A stretch of DNA of 64,000 nucleotides from Cliona cf. orientalis (taxonomy: Eukaryota > Porifera > Demospongiae > Clionaida > Clionaidae). Position 1 is the stretch's first letter; every line of letters starts with the position of its first letter. The notes under the pieces were generated by a model, which was given only the letters and a program-made list of their open reading frames with translations, did not search any database and was not told the DNA's origin. The position numbers were made by a program, and so were the translations under genes. Below, piece by piece: positions 1 through 12,777 of this stretch. The stretch lies in assembly GCA_963930775.1 (NCBI GenBank), contig OZ005692.1, positions 4,574,135 through 4,638,134 on the forward strand, written 5' to 3'.

Positions 1-657
1 ACACTATCACTTGAATCAGTGAATCTCACAAGCTAATGAAACAGAGAGAGTGGGACACAGAAGGGTATTACTTTATAATCACAGTAATTCATTGGCTGCT
101 TATCTAGATAAGGATATTATGATGCAATTAATATTATTAGCATTTCAGTACGTACATTCACAAACATATACACAGAGTGCAAACACATGCATGCACACAG
201 CACACATCTACTGGTAGGTATAATTGAAACTATTAAGGTAATAGGGATTTATGAATTATTTACCTTTGGTAGTCTAAACTGCCGACACCAATGGCAAAAA
301 TGGTCCTTCCCCTGGCTTGAGCAATTAGTGCCTGCATGCACAAAGAGTATTTTTGGAGTGGGTGAAAAACCAAATTTTATAAGCTTAAAATTAATTTTGT
401 GTTATCTGAGATTCAGCGCTGATTGCATCAGTAATTCCTTCATCAGTTACGATGAGGATGATGCTTGCCAGATCCAGTGGATATCATTCTATTCACCTAT
501 AATGACAATTATTTGCCTTACAATAACCACATGACAATATGCAGTAATGACAAAATTTAACACACACCGCATGTACAATCATTGAAAAAGATGGGAGACA
601 TTGTAATTATGCTGAGTTAGATATCATTCACACTCATAATAGTTAACATTATTTTTA
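1..657. other. Non-coding 3' flank of Pmp gene 1
   Basis: No convincing exon is visible. The stretch is AT-rich and lies downstream of the stop codon of the minus-strand gene that ends at 658, so it should hold that gene's 3' UTR and polyadenylation region. The short open frames here show no domain and no conserved motif. Confidence 0.5.
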
Positions 658-2950
658 TCAGTTATAGGTAGCAGCATCAGCACTAATCTCCAACAGTAGT
701 GGTTTATTAAGGTCAATAGCAACCTCAGTAGTTGTTGGTAGAGCATGTAGCAGACTAGCCTCTACATTCCTCACTGCAGTATCATCTTTGATCACAGTAA
801 CCCCCAGAATCTTGCTAAGAAATTGCGATCTTTGAATGAAAGGAACCATGTATTCCTTCCATAAATTTGATGATTTAAATACAAGACTGATATGAAAGAG
901 TAAGATTCCAAGGAAAGTTATGAAAGCAATTCCAACAGAGATATTTGAAAGGATGAGCTGATTTTTATCATCTTGAGACTCTTCATTGAGATAAAAAGTT
1001 GCCACAGAAAATATTCCCAAGTTAAGGATATAGGATGACTCCAGAAGATCCTTCCACCTATTTTCATAGACTCTCCTTTGGATAGCAAGAAGTGCAAGAC
1101 TAACTGATGATATAGCTAAGAGATTAACACCTTCACTGCCATTTGCATTAATGGCAAAAGTGAGGAATAGACCCAGTCGAGATAATAAGAGTAGTCCAGT
1201 CCAGTATCGAGTGTGCTTCCTGTACGGAGCATGATAAGCATCCATGAATGGCTTGATCTTGTTCAGCCATGAAAGAATCCACCAGTTGGAGCAACCTTGA
1301 AGCCAGTGGCCAAAGAAGAGAAGAGAAATATATGGTAAGACAAATACTGCAATGCATAAGATGGCAAATGCTCCAAGAGCAGTATGTTTAGGTTCTATGA
1401 AATATTGTATACTGGCATCGTACAACCAAACTACACTTTGAGTCTTGTCCATTGCAGTATAGTACGTTAGAGATGTCAATGTGAGAGGAAAAATTACTGC
1501 ACCTAATATTTTACTATAGGACATGAGCAGAAGTGTTGCCAGAACTGCCACAGGATTCTGCCCAAGACGTTTAGCAAATGATCGAGAGTAACGACAGATT
1601 AAGATGATCAAACCAATAAGGATCCAGACATAGAAGGGAAATAGAAATTGAAACCACGAGTATGCATAGATGTCCATACCATCATAAAAGCAAGTTTCAA
1701 TTCCAAGATCAAGATTTAGCCACGATATGATTGTAGTGAAAATATTCATGGTTGCCCTGGGAAAAAAGGACTGGCGATTTGCTTGGATAATATTTGCATA
1801 AAAGAAGAGGCCATTCAGTGTTCCAACTGACACTGTCAATTGAAGAAGAAAAATAAGAGCCACTAGAGCTATGCCAGTCAATGCAAAGGGCACGATTAAA
1901 GTAATGTGAATATTATCACATGGAATACAATGTAGACTTCCAAGAGCTAGGCTGAAGTTTGTTTGACATTGTCCACACAACCTTCCATTCCTGTTGACGT
2001 CACACTGAACTGATGGATTACTTAGGGTCACATTCAAAGGGATACTAGTGCAGTAATCAAGAGGGCAAGGGAACTTATGAAGAATTAGTGTTTCTTTGCC
2101 TTGTTTACCAATCCAAAATTTATTCTTTATTCGTTCAACTGTTCCAGATTTGCCATCTATGTAACAGTTTTGTATACTCAGCTTTTTGAGTGCCCTAGCA
2201 CAAATACATTTAGAATCTGCTGGTGAAAGATCAAAGCCAATAGGACAAGGTAGCACACGTATACGCAAAGTCAGTCCTTCAATCAGATTTTGACATGGAT
2301 TATCAGGATACAATTTGAATTCAAAATTTTGCCACGGTAACTCTAGATTTGATGTATACAGCCAAAAAGAAACATCTGTACATGAATCATTTATCGCACT
2401 TATTGGTGGACTGAGACGATAGTCATACTTACTGTAATTCCGTAGTGGATCTGTTTTCTCCCAGAGAACTATAGTTGGTACTGTGGAGTCTGCTTGTCCA
2501 AATGCTATTAATGAAATGGTAAATTGTTGTCCTGGATACAGTGATAGTTGTGGTATATTATCTCCACAAAATATGATTTCCTTTGCTTTTGAAGATATGT
2601 TTGCTACCTCATTCTGAGTAATGTTTGATATATTCAAGAAAATTTTAAGAACCTTGTCACTATAGTTGTGAGCTTGGGAGTCACATAGATCAGACTGATT
2701 AGTAGCAGTGGCCTTGAAAAATAGCCTACACTGATCAAGTTGTCCTCCATACAGAATATCTCCTGTGATATCTGCTGAGTTGTTTATAAAATGTAATGAT
2801 ATGTTGCTTGTTGAAGTTGAAGGACCATCTATGGTCATGAAACATTCAATTGGTACAGACAATCTCAAAGAACATTGATAATCTCCAATATAGAGTGCGC
2901 CACCTTTCTCATTTGCATGGTTTGAAATGAAAAAGATTTTGAGATTTGGT
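658..2950 (-). CDS. Pmp-repeat multi-pass membrane protein, 3' half of split gene 1
   Basis: One uninterrupted frame of about 764 codons. It starts in the last Pmp-type beta-helix repeats (NEKGGALYIGDYQC), passes through a Cys-rich extracellular segment (RLCGQCQTNF, SLHCIPCDN) and ends in a domain with about seven hydrophobic helices (for example LIVPFALTGIALVALIFLLQ and YVWILIGLIILI) and a short cytoplasmic tail. The architecture suggests a cell-surface protein; ligand and function are unknown. The open frame extends to 2994, but bases beyond 2950 belong to the inverted repeat of an inserted transposon, so the true upstream exon lies at 12782-14350. This half is intact, unlike its paralogues at 18.4-31 kb and 32.3 kb. 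It probably has no functional promoter now unless the 9.8 kb insertion is spliced out. No splice signals at the element edges were convincing. Confidence 0.75.
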
Positions 2951-2952
2951 TT

Positions 2953-2982
2953 AAACCACTTACAATTACACCACGGAATTTC
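2953..2982 (+). repeat. TE1 left terminal inverted repeat
   Basis: It begins AAACCACTTACAATTACACC and matches the complement of 12748-12777 over 30 of 30 bases. Homology stops immediately inside. The first two A bases overlap the TTAA target site. Confidence 0.92.
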
Positions 2983-3213
2983 TAATGGTCTCAATTTCTT
3001 ATAAATTTGGTGACATTATGTCAAAATGTTGGCCAAATTTCATCATATTATTAGATGTGGATCAGACTTTATTTAAAGTTTGATCAGCTTGAGAAATATT
3101 ATTGGATATTTACAAAAATGACATTTTGAACTATCTTAAAGAGTGTACTTAATCTATACAAGAAAGTCCATTAGATTGCCAGAATTGAAATTGAGTAATG
3201 GAAGCTGGGAAAC

Positions 3214-6200
3214 TTAGCTTCGTAGTTCAATGTACTTAAGCTGGATCTTTTTCTTTATGCCATTAGGAAGTTTTCGTCCTTCTGCTTCACTCCATGTGAA
3301 TTTGAGTATGATTTGCCTCCTAGTAATTTCTTCTATATTTAGCTGCATGCATCCTTCAACGCTTATCATTTCCTTTGTCCACTTTCTACTGTAACTCCCA
3401 CTCCACCACTGTATCTTCACCACCTCAGACTTCACTTCGAGGATCTCCCCGATAAGCGGCTCATTCGACCAATAGTGATGAGTCACAGCAACAAATTGTC
3501 CCGGTTGAAGATCACAGTCATCAAGCAAGATCTGGTCTACTGCTTCTGGTTCATCTCCAGTGCTTGTTCTGTTCTCTCCTGTGTTACTTCCCTCTTTTTG
3601 TTTGCCACGTTGATTGTCCTTTTTGCCACTCTGTTCGTTTGTCTTGGTTCCACTTGCTCTATTCTCTCCTGTGCTACTGCTCCTATCCTTTTGTAGGCCA
3701 GTTTGTCCACCTGCATCCCTTGTGCCTTTCTGCTCATTTTGCTTTTTCTTCCTCGTTCCCTTGGCTACATGTACCTGCATAGTCATAATACAATGATCTT
3801 TGAAATTTCAAAAATTTTCACTGAAATTTCGATATTTCTATAGCTAACTGCAAATTCTTGAAATTTCAAAATTTCTATAGATAGCTAGTGGCCAAATGTT
3901 TTGAAATTTCAAAGGAACTCAAAAAGTATGCCTGGTCACCAAGTAATCTCTGATGTACCAGTAGGATCCTAGCTGCTTTGAAATTTCAAAAGTTTCACAA
4001 TAATATTATGAAGGCAAGTTAAATAGGTATCTAATGGTTTTAAAACCAATACTTTGAAATTTCAAAATTAATATCAACAAAAACATGTGTCACTGATGGT
4101 AGCAGCATACAAGGACTATAATTGTTATTTTGAAATTTCAAATTCAGAGAGCCTCCTGTCCCTATCCTTTCTTAATGTCTATGCTGGGAAGGCTTGAGGA
4201 CAAAGCTATAGCTATAGTATAAGAAAGAGCCTTAAAGGAAAGTATTGCATGCTCACTGTAAAGTGGACCTTTAGCTACCTTTAAAACGTTCAGGGTGGCG
4301 GATCCACAATTTTCAGTTGCAATAGGAGGCACTTAAATTCGTAATCTTCTTAGGAGCCTAAGCCCAGGCACCCTAGGTTCCACCCCTGGATCTACCACTG
4401 CAAATACGGTATTGTATACTCTTGTGTATACTGTGCGATTGATGAGCACAAACATTTCTATATACTTTTGGATCGATACAGCTTTGTTAAGAATAACCTG
4501 ATGTTAAATAATAAACATACCTTTCCTGGCTGCTTGGTGGAGTTGTGCAAGTGTCGTAGTCTTTCCGATGCATGCTCCACTATTGTCTCAACACGTGGAT
4601 TACTCTCCGAAATCTTCTGCAGTTCGTTAAATGGCCATGTCTCTGCTGTACTGGTATCAATGGTTGAGGAAAGGCTAGCTTCAAAGTCTTCTAAAAACTT
4701 TTGCCACCACTGCCTATCTCCCCCAGAAAGGGCCTGGAACTTGGGAATATCTTGCTTCAGTCTTGAAAGGTCCAGTTTGTCACTTTTAGGCTTCACTAGC
4801 CTTGGCACACCTTGAGGAATACCCTATTATACAATACATATTATATTAATGCAATGATAATAATAATGTACCATGATCAATATGGTTGTATGTGCATATC
4901 ACAAACAATGCAGGAAAGAAACAAACTGCTCCATATTATATCTATAGAGGATCATAACTGTGCTCCATCTAAATAGGAATACCTTTTTCTAATAGTATTA
5001 TGCCTGATAATTATTATGCAATTAGTATGTGTACGTAAAGCTATCCAAATTTATGTGTGCGGATATAGCTACATTCATGCAAGAAGCAATGCATAACTAC
5101 ACAAAATCTCAGTGGCTAAATTTAAGGACGTGCTCTCACAAAATTAATGTGCTCACTACGTATACAATATACCTCTCTTGAGCTATGTAAATCACTTTTA
5201 AAGAAATTAGTCTACTAACATTTAGCAGCGTTAGTCCTGGTTTATCCAGTTCAGGTTCCCACTCGTCTCCATGCCAGTCCTTATGCCTCATCACACAATT
5301 TCCATCAGCTCCACGTGAAAAACGAAAGATATGTGGAGTGGAATGGCCTGTGATAGTGTTGATGTATGGAATGAGCCATCCCTTGATGTCATACATCTCT
5401 TCCAGCAATAGAGTATCACGTACATTCTTGTTCGCTTGTTTGCATCCTTCCATCAAACCTGATTTCAATTTGCATTTTCCTTACAGAAGATTTAATGATA
5501 TTGCTTGTTGCTTACCTGGCAGAGTCGTAGCATCATGTCTTTGTAACCATGTTCGAACGTTACCAAACATTGCATCAACATCTTCGTGGGTGTGTCCCTT
5601 CATGAGGAATCCCAATTGGACCTATAATATTATTATTATTATTATTTGCACATACCATAATGATACTATTAGCCGGAAATTTGGTGGATTGGTGAGAACA
5701 AAATTTATTATTAATTAAGTTTGGTGGATAGCTGAGTTCATTTAGCCATGTCCCGGCATTATCGATCAAGGGGGGGGGGGGTGGCTTAATTACTAGGCAA
5801 GCAATATGTACTGCTTCCATCATCAATAGTATTATAGAGTCAAGACTAGCATGCAGCTGTGAATGAGGGTATAATAATATTGGTAGATTTAATTTGGCAG
5901 TCAGCTGATTGATCCACCAAACTATCAAATTTTCTGGCTATACAATTCATTGCACTGGAGTGCAGAACCCTCAGTGCTAGCTACATACATGGAGTAACTA
6001 CATAATTGCAGTATCCCTCCGCCAGTGAGGGTTAATTAATTTTGATGGTATGTTCTTGTTAGATCAGTTACTATTCTATAAACAAACCTCATCAAAAATT
6101 TTGAGCTGTACGAGGAGATACAAGAAAGCGAGGACATATTGATTCTTGTTTTCCCTTCCACAATTATCCATCTGGGCGTACAAGCGATTCGGAAGTCGGC

Positions 6201-7883
6201 CTTCACTTTGGGTAACCTGCTTGAACCTCTCCTATTACAAGAGGGAAAGTTAGGAACTAGTCTGGTATAGTAATACTAATTGTATAGTGTTTAGGAGGCC
6301 TCTAATAAGTATTGAGAGCTTTATGTAAGTTAGAGAGGGTTCTATAGACCAGAGGTCTTCTAAATCGGGACAGTAGGTAAAATTAATATACACGTAATTT
6401 ACCCTACAATAATATTATTCTAGCGATACTCACCAGAATTACTTGAAGTAATACATTCATTGTAAGGTTAGGATCGTGAGGCCATTGATGAAGGTCAAAG
6501 TAGGCAGCACCCCAGTGCCCGTGGACTAGTACACCTGTAAGGTGGGTTCTAAGTTGCCACAGACTTGAAGCAGACTTTTCAATTCGCTTAGAATGGGGCA
6601 CATTCGTCTTGTTCTGATCCATCCCATCGATAATCAGAGATAGAATAGATGGGTCAGTCTCTGCTTTTTCTCTAATTTCATGATATCTTTTTCTTTGATC
6701 CCTGATTAAAAGGGCATAATTAATTTTGTGTAATTGTTGTAGTTTCATATGACCCATATATACTTACATTTGCAATTTATTGTGTTCTGAGATGATTTCA
6801 TTCAACTCCTTAATCTTCTGTTCATTCATTGTCTTCTCTTTCTCCCGTTTCACCATAGTACAAATGTCACATTTTGTAAATCTGTTCTCCTATTTGTGTA
6901 TAATAATATTCATGATAGAAGAGTAGGTAACGGATAGTCTGTGCCATGAATGACAATTTTATTTCAGGGCAGGAACATGTATTCCGTAGGTATCCCACGT
7001 AAGCACCCATGACTCAGTACTTAATATTAATATAATTCAAGATAGCTAATAGCCCCAAAATTTAATGGGCACTTCCTTATGTATAGAAGTCACTGCATTG
7101 ACCCCTTGAAATGAGGTACATGGGCGCTTGCCTAGAACACTACGGTAGTAGTAATATTATTATTATAATCTGAGGGTGGGAAGAGGGAGAATATTCTCTG
7201 ACATCCCCTGAAGTATTATGATGAACAAACCTTTGGAATCGAAACGTTGCCAAATTTCTCCTCCCAAATCTTGAAAAACTGAGATTGACTAATTATGGAT
7301 GGCTTGTGACGAGCTCTCATGTCATCAACCAGTCGTTGATACACGGCCACCTTCGTTAGGTTGCTTGGCAAATGAATGCCCATTTGATGAGGCAAATGAT
7401 CTCCAATCAGGTTGAAGAAGTAAGTCATCCATGCTGTTGCTTCATTCGTTCGCTGTGAATTAGTAATCAATAATTATTCCGATGTTTACCGTGCGCTAAT
7501 GCACATTATTATTATTACCTGGAGGGGTGCCCTTTGTGCATCACTGATAGTCTTAACCTGGCCGTGCAGAAATCCTTTTCTGACGTCATAGAAGAAAGAA
7601 TGGCTTATACCAAGTGTGGCAAGCCATAGAGGCTGGCAAGTGCTTATCCCACAGATAAGGTAGGTAGTATGTGCTTCATTGGTGCCCAGATTCTTGGATG
7701 TGTGAGCATTGAAGTAATCTAGGAGCCACTGTCTCCGCCCTGGCTTTGGAATTTGAGAGAAGTAGTTGTGATACAAAAGAAGATCAGCTGGTGCCACACC
7801 ATGCTTCTTGTAAGCACACTGCTCCATACATCCATTCATCTGCCATACTGTCTGGAAGTCCCAGCCCATTATAGACATTAAAT
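3214..7883 (-). CDS. TE1 transposase-like protein (DDE type, DUF7869-like), multi-exon
   Basis: About nine exons in translation order: ~7883-7522, ~7453-7231, ~6893-6755, ~6704-6434, ~6232-6088, ~5622-5519, ~5475-5219, ~4825-4519 and ~3778-3214, with GT-AG junctions visible. The N-terminal part has a helical region (RRQWLLDYFNAHTSKN). A KCDIC motif follows, then three acidic motifs in the order of an RNase-H-fold transposase: SLIIDGMDQNKT, YAQMDNCGRENKN and GFLMKGHTHEDVDAMF. The last exon encodes a Lys/Gln-rich linker and a small beta-rich C-terminal domain (PGQFVAVTHHYW, VKIQWWSGSYSRKW). I recognise the DN..RENKN/GHTHEDVD arrangement from many uncharacterised animal proteins; the DUF7869 name is my best recollection. 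A role as the transposase of TE1 is inferred from its position between the inverted repeats. The first ATG chosen is at 7878; an additional 5' exon may exist. Confidence 0.75.
3800..4141. repeat. TE1 left subterminal palindrome cluster
   Basis: Six perfect copies of the 12-bp palindrome TTGAAATTTCAA start at 3800, 3858, 3901, 3978, 4054 and 4130, with a partial copy near 3822. They sit in the last intron of the transposase-like gene. The same palindrome clusters near the opposite end of TE1. Subterminal arrays of this kind are commonly transposase-binding sites; that role is inferred. Confidence 0.85.
5672..5943. repeat. Degenerate MITE in TE1 intron
   Basis: The left edge reads TAGCCGGAAATTTGGTGGA and the right edge contains ATCCACCAAAC followed by TTTTCTGGCTATA, forming an imperfect inverted repeat. 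It is related to the cleaner copy at 17850-18067. It includes a poly-G run near 5771 and no coding exon. Confidence 0.5.
6973..7145. repeat. Short MITE-like element in TE1 intron
   Basis: It starts with a TATCCCACGTAAGCACCC-type end and finishes with GGGCGCTTGCCTAGAACACT. It is the same family as the short elements at 21357-21421 and ~39420-39560. It sits between two exons of the transposase-like gene. Confidence 0.45.
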
Positions 7884-8889
7884 CTGAAAGAAGCAATGAT
7901 TCATCAAGGTGTTTTTCTAGTAAGGGTGTGGGATAATTAAGACCCCCTCCCCCTTCCCCACTAAAATAAGGAAGGAGAGAGAAGAAACTTTAGAGGGAGA
8001 GAAGGGGGGAGAGGGAAGAGGTATGCCAATTAATATGTGGTGCTAAGATACTATTATTATTATGAGCTCTTTAAGTCCACCTAGGTAGCTATCATACCAA
8101 AAAGCATAAAATTTAATTGGGCATGGTAGCTAGCTATATGATTCATAAGGCTAGCTGCCATGGCATCCTCACTTCCACCCAAAACCAAATGAAACGTACA
8201 GGGTTGGAGGCATGTGCATGTGGATAGGAGGCAATTTCTAATAAGTAGCTACTCCATGAGGATTTGCAAATACTCCAATAGGGTTCACAAGTATTCAATG
8301 AGGATTTACAAATACTCTATTAAGATTTACATGCTGCCTTATAAGATGGACAAATGCATATGCACACATCTAAATACTAGCTCCTATATAACTTTATAGA
8401 GGCGAAATCTTGTATAGAAGCTGGGATGGTTTACTTCTTACATTCTAAACTAACTGTTGATGTCTAGCTCCATTGTGTATGGTGTTTGGATTGCTATAGG
8501 AACTTAATAATGTGTTATCAGTCGATATAATTGTTCAGTGCCATATGCTAACATACTGTATTTATGTGATTAGACGCCGAGGGTACTATTTTTTCTTTTC
8601 GCTGAAACTAGCGGTGATTATTCAAGGGCGGCATCAAAAACTTTCCTGAACTTCACCGACATGATCGTCTACAGTAGCGCCCCTCGAAACGAGCATGTGG
8701 ACACTGTTTAAAGGCATGGCAAGAAGGCTATAAGTAGACAATTTGAGGGTAGTGACAATCAAGTTTAGATATGTGAAGCCAGCGGCAACTATTTTAATGC
8801 TGTGACTATTTGAGGGTGGCGTCTAATCAAGGAAGTACAGTATATGTATGTACACTGGCATGCAGTTTATGTGTGTTTCTGTAATGCAG
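7884..8889. promoter_or_regulatory. TE1 central divergent promoter region
   Basis: This spacer separates the 5' ends of the two divergent TE1 genes, so both promoters and any 5' exons should lie here. No clear initiating exon for the plus-strand gene was found: the first recognisable exon starts at an acceptor at 8889/8890. A purine-rich tract at 7970-8020 and a MITE at 8553-8843 occupy part of it. Confidence 0.45.
8553..8843. repeat. MITE in TE1 central spacer
   Basis: The left end has TACTGTATTTATGTGATTAG followed by ACGCC; the right end is GGCGTCTAATC followed by AAGGAAGTACAGTA. Together they make an imperfect inverted repeat of about 30 bp. TA at each edge could be the target duplication. 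It has no coding capacity. Confidence 0.6.
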
Positions 8890-11800
8890 GGCAATTTAGA
8901 ATTCCAGTGAAGTGTCTTGTGGAACCAGCAGCATCACGGCTTATACGGCAACCACATGAGCCATACATCAAAGGGTTAAAAGAGGAAATGAAGAAAAACC
9001 CTACTTGTGATGTTGCACCGATTGTTGCCATGGTGAAGTTGACGGATGGACAAAAGTTCGATGAGGCACACCCGGAAGCATTTACATACGAGACTCTAGG
9101 AGGAAACCATTCAAGAATCGCTCTCCAGGAGTTGCTGAATGAGGACAAGCAGCTGGCTACTCTTCCATACTATCGGTCACGTCTTGTCAGTGTTTATTCT
9201 GGTTTATCGGATAAGCAAGCTACACATCTTGCCCTTAGACATAATAAAGCAACTGAATATACCAGCAAGCTAACAACACAAGACAAGGTAGGAGTTTGTC
9301 TGTGTCCTATGCATTGTGAATCCTTATATAACACTAAGAACAAAATAATTATGTGCTTGTGCATATTATATTTATAGCATAATAATGTTATTATAGCGGA
9401 AGTGATCAACACTTTGATCTACCAATGTTACTCAGCATCTCCATATGCTTTCTGCTCATGCGCTCAACCTAGCATAGTAGGTATGCATACTGCTGGATGC
9501 AGTGTGCAGATAGAGGATGCACTTGCTGTTATGCAGCATGCGGGGTATGTACTCTAGAGAGCTCTAGTTTGTTGCCTGTTTGATACAGTTATGAGAATAA
9601 TGTATATTAGTATTCGTAATAAGCTACCCCCTACTATGTGGTATTATTTGCGTACTCTTGCAATGTCACTTGATCATGCACATAATATAAAGGTCCAGAT
9701 ATGTAGAATGCGGCTGTATTCTATGGCAAAGAGAAGTTACACTGACGAACCTCCAGAGAAAACATCTCAATGGAGAGACTCCTGTAGCACTACGTTGATG
9801 ATGACGGTAAGTGTACCAATTTTGTGTTAAGGATTAGCAATTAAGTTTATTCTTGTTACACTAATGCAGGCAGAATAAAAATGATTAACTACAATATCAT
9901 AATTATATTTGTTTACAGAAAAAGCAACTAGATGAGAATATGATCTTCTTTCTCGCAAGCTTGCCAAATGAGACGTACAAAGTTCTACAGGATGTTTATC
10001 AGCAGTATGAAAGTGGAAAGCTTGTAAAGGTCCCTAAATCAAAGTGCAGCACAGCAGATGTTAAGCTAGATTGTCGGGGGAGCAATTTCAAGGGGCTTCG
10101 TAACCTCGACAATAACATTGTCACAGATGTCCTCAAAAAGGTGGCGAACAAGGATATTCCTTTTACAGCCATTGGTAGCTACTGCAAAGAAATTAAGAAC
10201 ATGAGACAGCTGAAAGAAGAATTCGCTCGATTGGTTGGTGCTTCTTCATGGGAAAATGCTCAGGAGCTTTATCCGGAATTCGCCAGCGAAGCTGTTTTGG
10301 AAAGGAAATTCAAAGGCATTCCGTTTACTAAGGATATGCCAGCTATGATTAACTTTTGCCAGAAAGCTATGAGGTATGTAATTTTATGTTTAATTTTATT
10401 GATATGTTTTCTGCATCCTGGCATACAGGTGCAACACAGCCACATGTGTACCAAGGGAGATTGAAACCCTCACTAATTTCATAGCATACGATGACGAGGA
10501 ATTCAAAGCATATGCTGGATTTTTTCCTCTCACTCCAGCATCTCTATCGTATAGCGATTTGGAACGAGTAATTCCGGCTTTCCCAGGATTTTCTCTAACA
10601 CTGTTACATCTGCCACCATCATCTGGAGCTGAAGAGGTACACACATACTTGCATATGCTTAGCATAATAATATTATTATTGGACTATTGTTATTATTATT
10701 ACTCTATAGATAGAAGCCATATCTCGGATGCTAAAGGCTGTAAATACAGCTGCCAATAAAACTGGATTTTCCCTGGTTGTTACACTGAATGAAAAGCAGA
10801 TGAGTGACTGTCTTGTCCTGCTGGAGAAGGAGTACAGTGTGACAGTTGGATATGCAAAAGATAATTCACTTCGTAGTTCTGGTAAGCTGCTCCAGAGATC
10901 AGTGTAAAGTATAATAGAGCATTAACTTCTTGTGGGTGTTTTAACTTCAGTGTGATATCACTATAATATTAATTCAAGGAGAGCTTGATACAATGTGAGG
11001 GTGGGAGGAACTGGTTCAATAATATAATATATTTCTGCTCCTAACAGCAGAACTTCCAGTCTAGGTATCACCATAAGAAGGTGCTCTCTCTAACTCTGAT
11101 CCCATTAACCTACAAACCCAAGTCAATATAGTTGTATATACTGGTAATTCTCCTCAAGTTAATTATTGCATTCCAGAAGTATTTTGTAATACATAATAGT
11201 TTACTGACCTGTGCATATTACTCTCTGTACACTCTAGGTGCCACCTTTCTGCTTCCCAGTGTCAGGCCGTTCATCTTAGCTTTGCATAATCCCGAGGCTT
11301 TGCGTCCCGTACTTAATATACTAGATGGACAATCTAATCTACTCAATACTTGTGGACCAGAAGATTTTGCTGCAGAATTTTGCTTGATGACAGCTACCAA
11401 AGATGACTACATTCTCATCATCAATGGAGGAGCAGGTCAGACAGTGATGTAGAATATTGTACAAAATCCTCATCATGTTGCTATAGCTAGTCTACATGTT
11501 GTGAATTTGCAACCTGTTACTGCTAGCAGAATTGTAGCTATAGAGTAACCACAAGAATGCGTTGATACCGTGTATAGTTGACAGCCTAATGTGATCAGCG
11601 ATGAGTCAGTTGAGCTATAAGAACTATCGCTATACCTACACACTAGTCTTGAAGTGATCGCTATAATAACTGATGCTCATTGCTGCAACTCTCATATTTA
11701 TTTATATGCTAGTTTGAGCACACAGAATCGAAGAATGTTTCACCCTGCTAATGCTTTGTTTTAATGCATAATTCAAATTGTATTTTGTTTCAACTTAGAC

Positions 11801-12623
11801 AACCCCTTGACACAAGGCCACCCCTCTATAAAGGTCAAACCTGCCTTCATTCCCCAATGGTGGCCGTTATAGAGGGGATGCTTCCTGTCAATAGAAATAA
11901 CAATTGTGAGCCAGCCTGTGTCAAATTTCTTGCAGCGTAACCTCGATTATCTGGATCCATTTGTCACATGGTTTATGGTACTCAGCCTGTAAACGATTTC
12001 GATACAGTATGATCATGGCCAGCAGCATTCAGAAAGGTCACTTGTGATCAATTTTGTCCCAATCAAAGCCTGTAGATCCCATAGCTCATCACTCAACATG
12101 TAACCACACTTTATGCGCATGTGTGGTAATCTTTTCTGGTGTCAAGCTAATCTGGATAATCGAGGTTCCAGATAAATGAGGTTGCACTGAGTCAGATTCT
12201 GGGAGTTTGAAATTTCAAAACCAAGTTCTAGTCTAGACATGCATTATTATTATTTTTGAGCACGGTTAGACTTGAAATTTCAAAATCCTCATGTGGGGTT
12301 GGTTTGAAATTTCAAGATGGCAATGCAACTAACCCACTAAATTGTATAAAGTTAAGAACCAACATGTATATACCAACTATGACATTGTAGGCTATACTTG
12401 AAATTTCAAGATGAAACAACTGAGATTCTGAAATTTCAAAAGCAATTCCTTGAATTGAATATTCTCCTCCACAGATGAGATTACTGCCGCACTGATGAGA
12501 GCCAGAAATGTTGTTGTCGCTGGAAAAGAGTGCCAGAGCCTGCAAGTCAAAGCTGCCAAGCTTTTAGCGAACACAGATGACAATGATAATGATGAGGAAG
12601 AACTAAGTCTGGAGGAAGCTTGA
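8890..12623 (+). CDS. TE1 ParB-like domain protein, multi-exon
   Basis: Exons at about 8890-9287, 9700-9810, 9919-10376, 10429-10635, 10711-10880, 11239-11434 and 12474-12623, joined by GT-AG introns. The first recognised exon reads FRIPVKCLVEP, then a block with LGGNHSRIALQELL and LRHNKATEYTSKLTTQDK. This resembles the ParB/sulfiredoxin-like N-terminal fold, in which a GGNHR-type box and a following helical region bind nucleotide and DNA. The middle exons hold a helix-rich region (VTDVLKKVANKDIPFTAIG), then a segment with LLPSVRPFILALHNPEALRP. The C-terminus is acidic (DDNDNDEEELSLEEA). It is transcribed away from the transposase-like gene and ends 125 bp before the right inverted repeat. 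A role in transposition, such as end binding or NTP-dependent clamping, is only an inference. The 5' end is incomplete. Confidence 0.7.
11933..12191. repeat. Pogo/Tigger-like MITE in intron of ParB-like gene
   Basis: The left edge contains CAGCGTAACCTCGATTATCT and the right edge contains the complement GGATAATCGAGGTTCC followed by GAGGTTGCACTG. The CAGnnnAACCTCG end is characteristic of pogo/Tigger-type elements. It contains no coding region. Confidence 0.6.
12207..12439. repeat. TE1 right subterminal palindrome cluster
   Basis: Perfect TTGAAATTTCAA copies start at 12207, 12272, 12304 and 12398, and a one-mismatch copy is at 12428. They lie 340-570 bp from the right end, in the last intron of the ParB-like gene. 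They mirror the left cluster at 3800-4141. Confidence 0.85.
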
Positions 12624-12747
12624 TGTATAATACTGATTGTAGGCATTGATGTATTGACTGTTATTGTATTATTTCATCAAATAATTTTTACCTTCTGACA
12701 AGAAAGCCAACATTATTGATTATTTATCAGACACTAAAATAGAATTG

Positions 12748-12777
12748 GAAATTCCGTGGTGTAATTGTAAGTGGTTT
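12748..12777 (-). repeat. TE1 right terminal inverted repeat
   Basis: Complement of 2953-2982 with no mismatch. It lies 125 bp downstream of the stop codon of the ParB-like gene and directly abuts the severed exon of Pmp gene 1. Confidence 0.92.

Noticed and set aside
187..534. 115-codon open frame on the plus strand
   Set aside because: No domain, no splice context and AT-driven composition; it lies in the 3' flank of a minus-strand gene.
3475..3796. Several plus-strand open frames opposite the last exon of the TE1 transposase-like gene
   Set aside because: Low-complexity complement of the Lys/Gln-rich linker; the minus-strand frame has the coherent C-terminal domain and stop.
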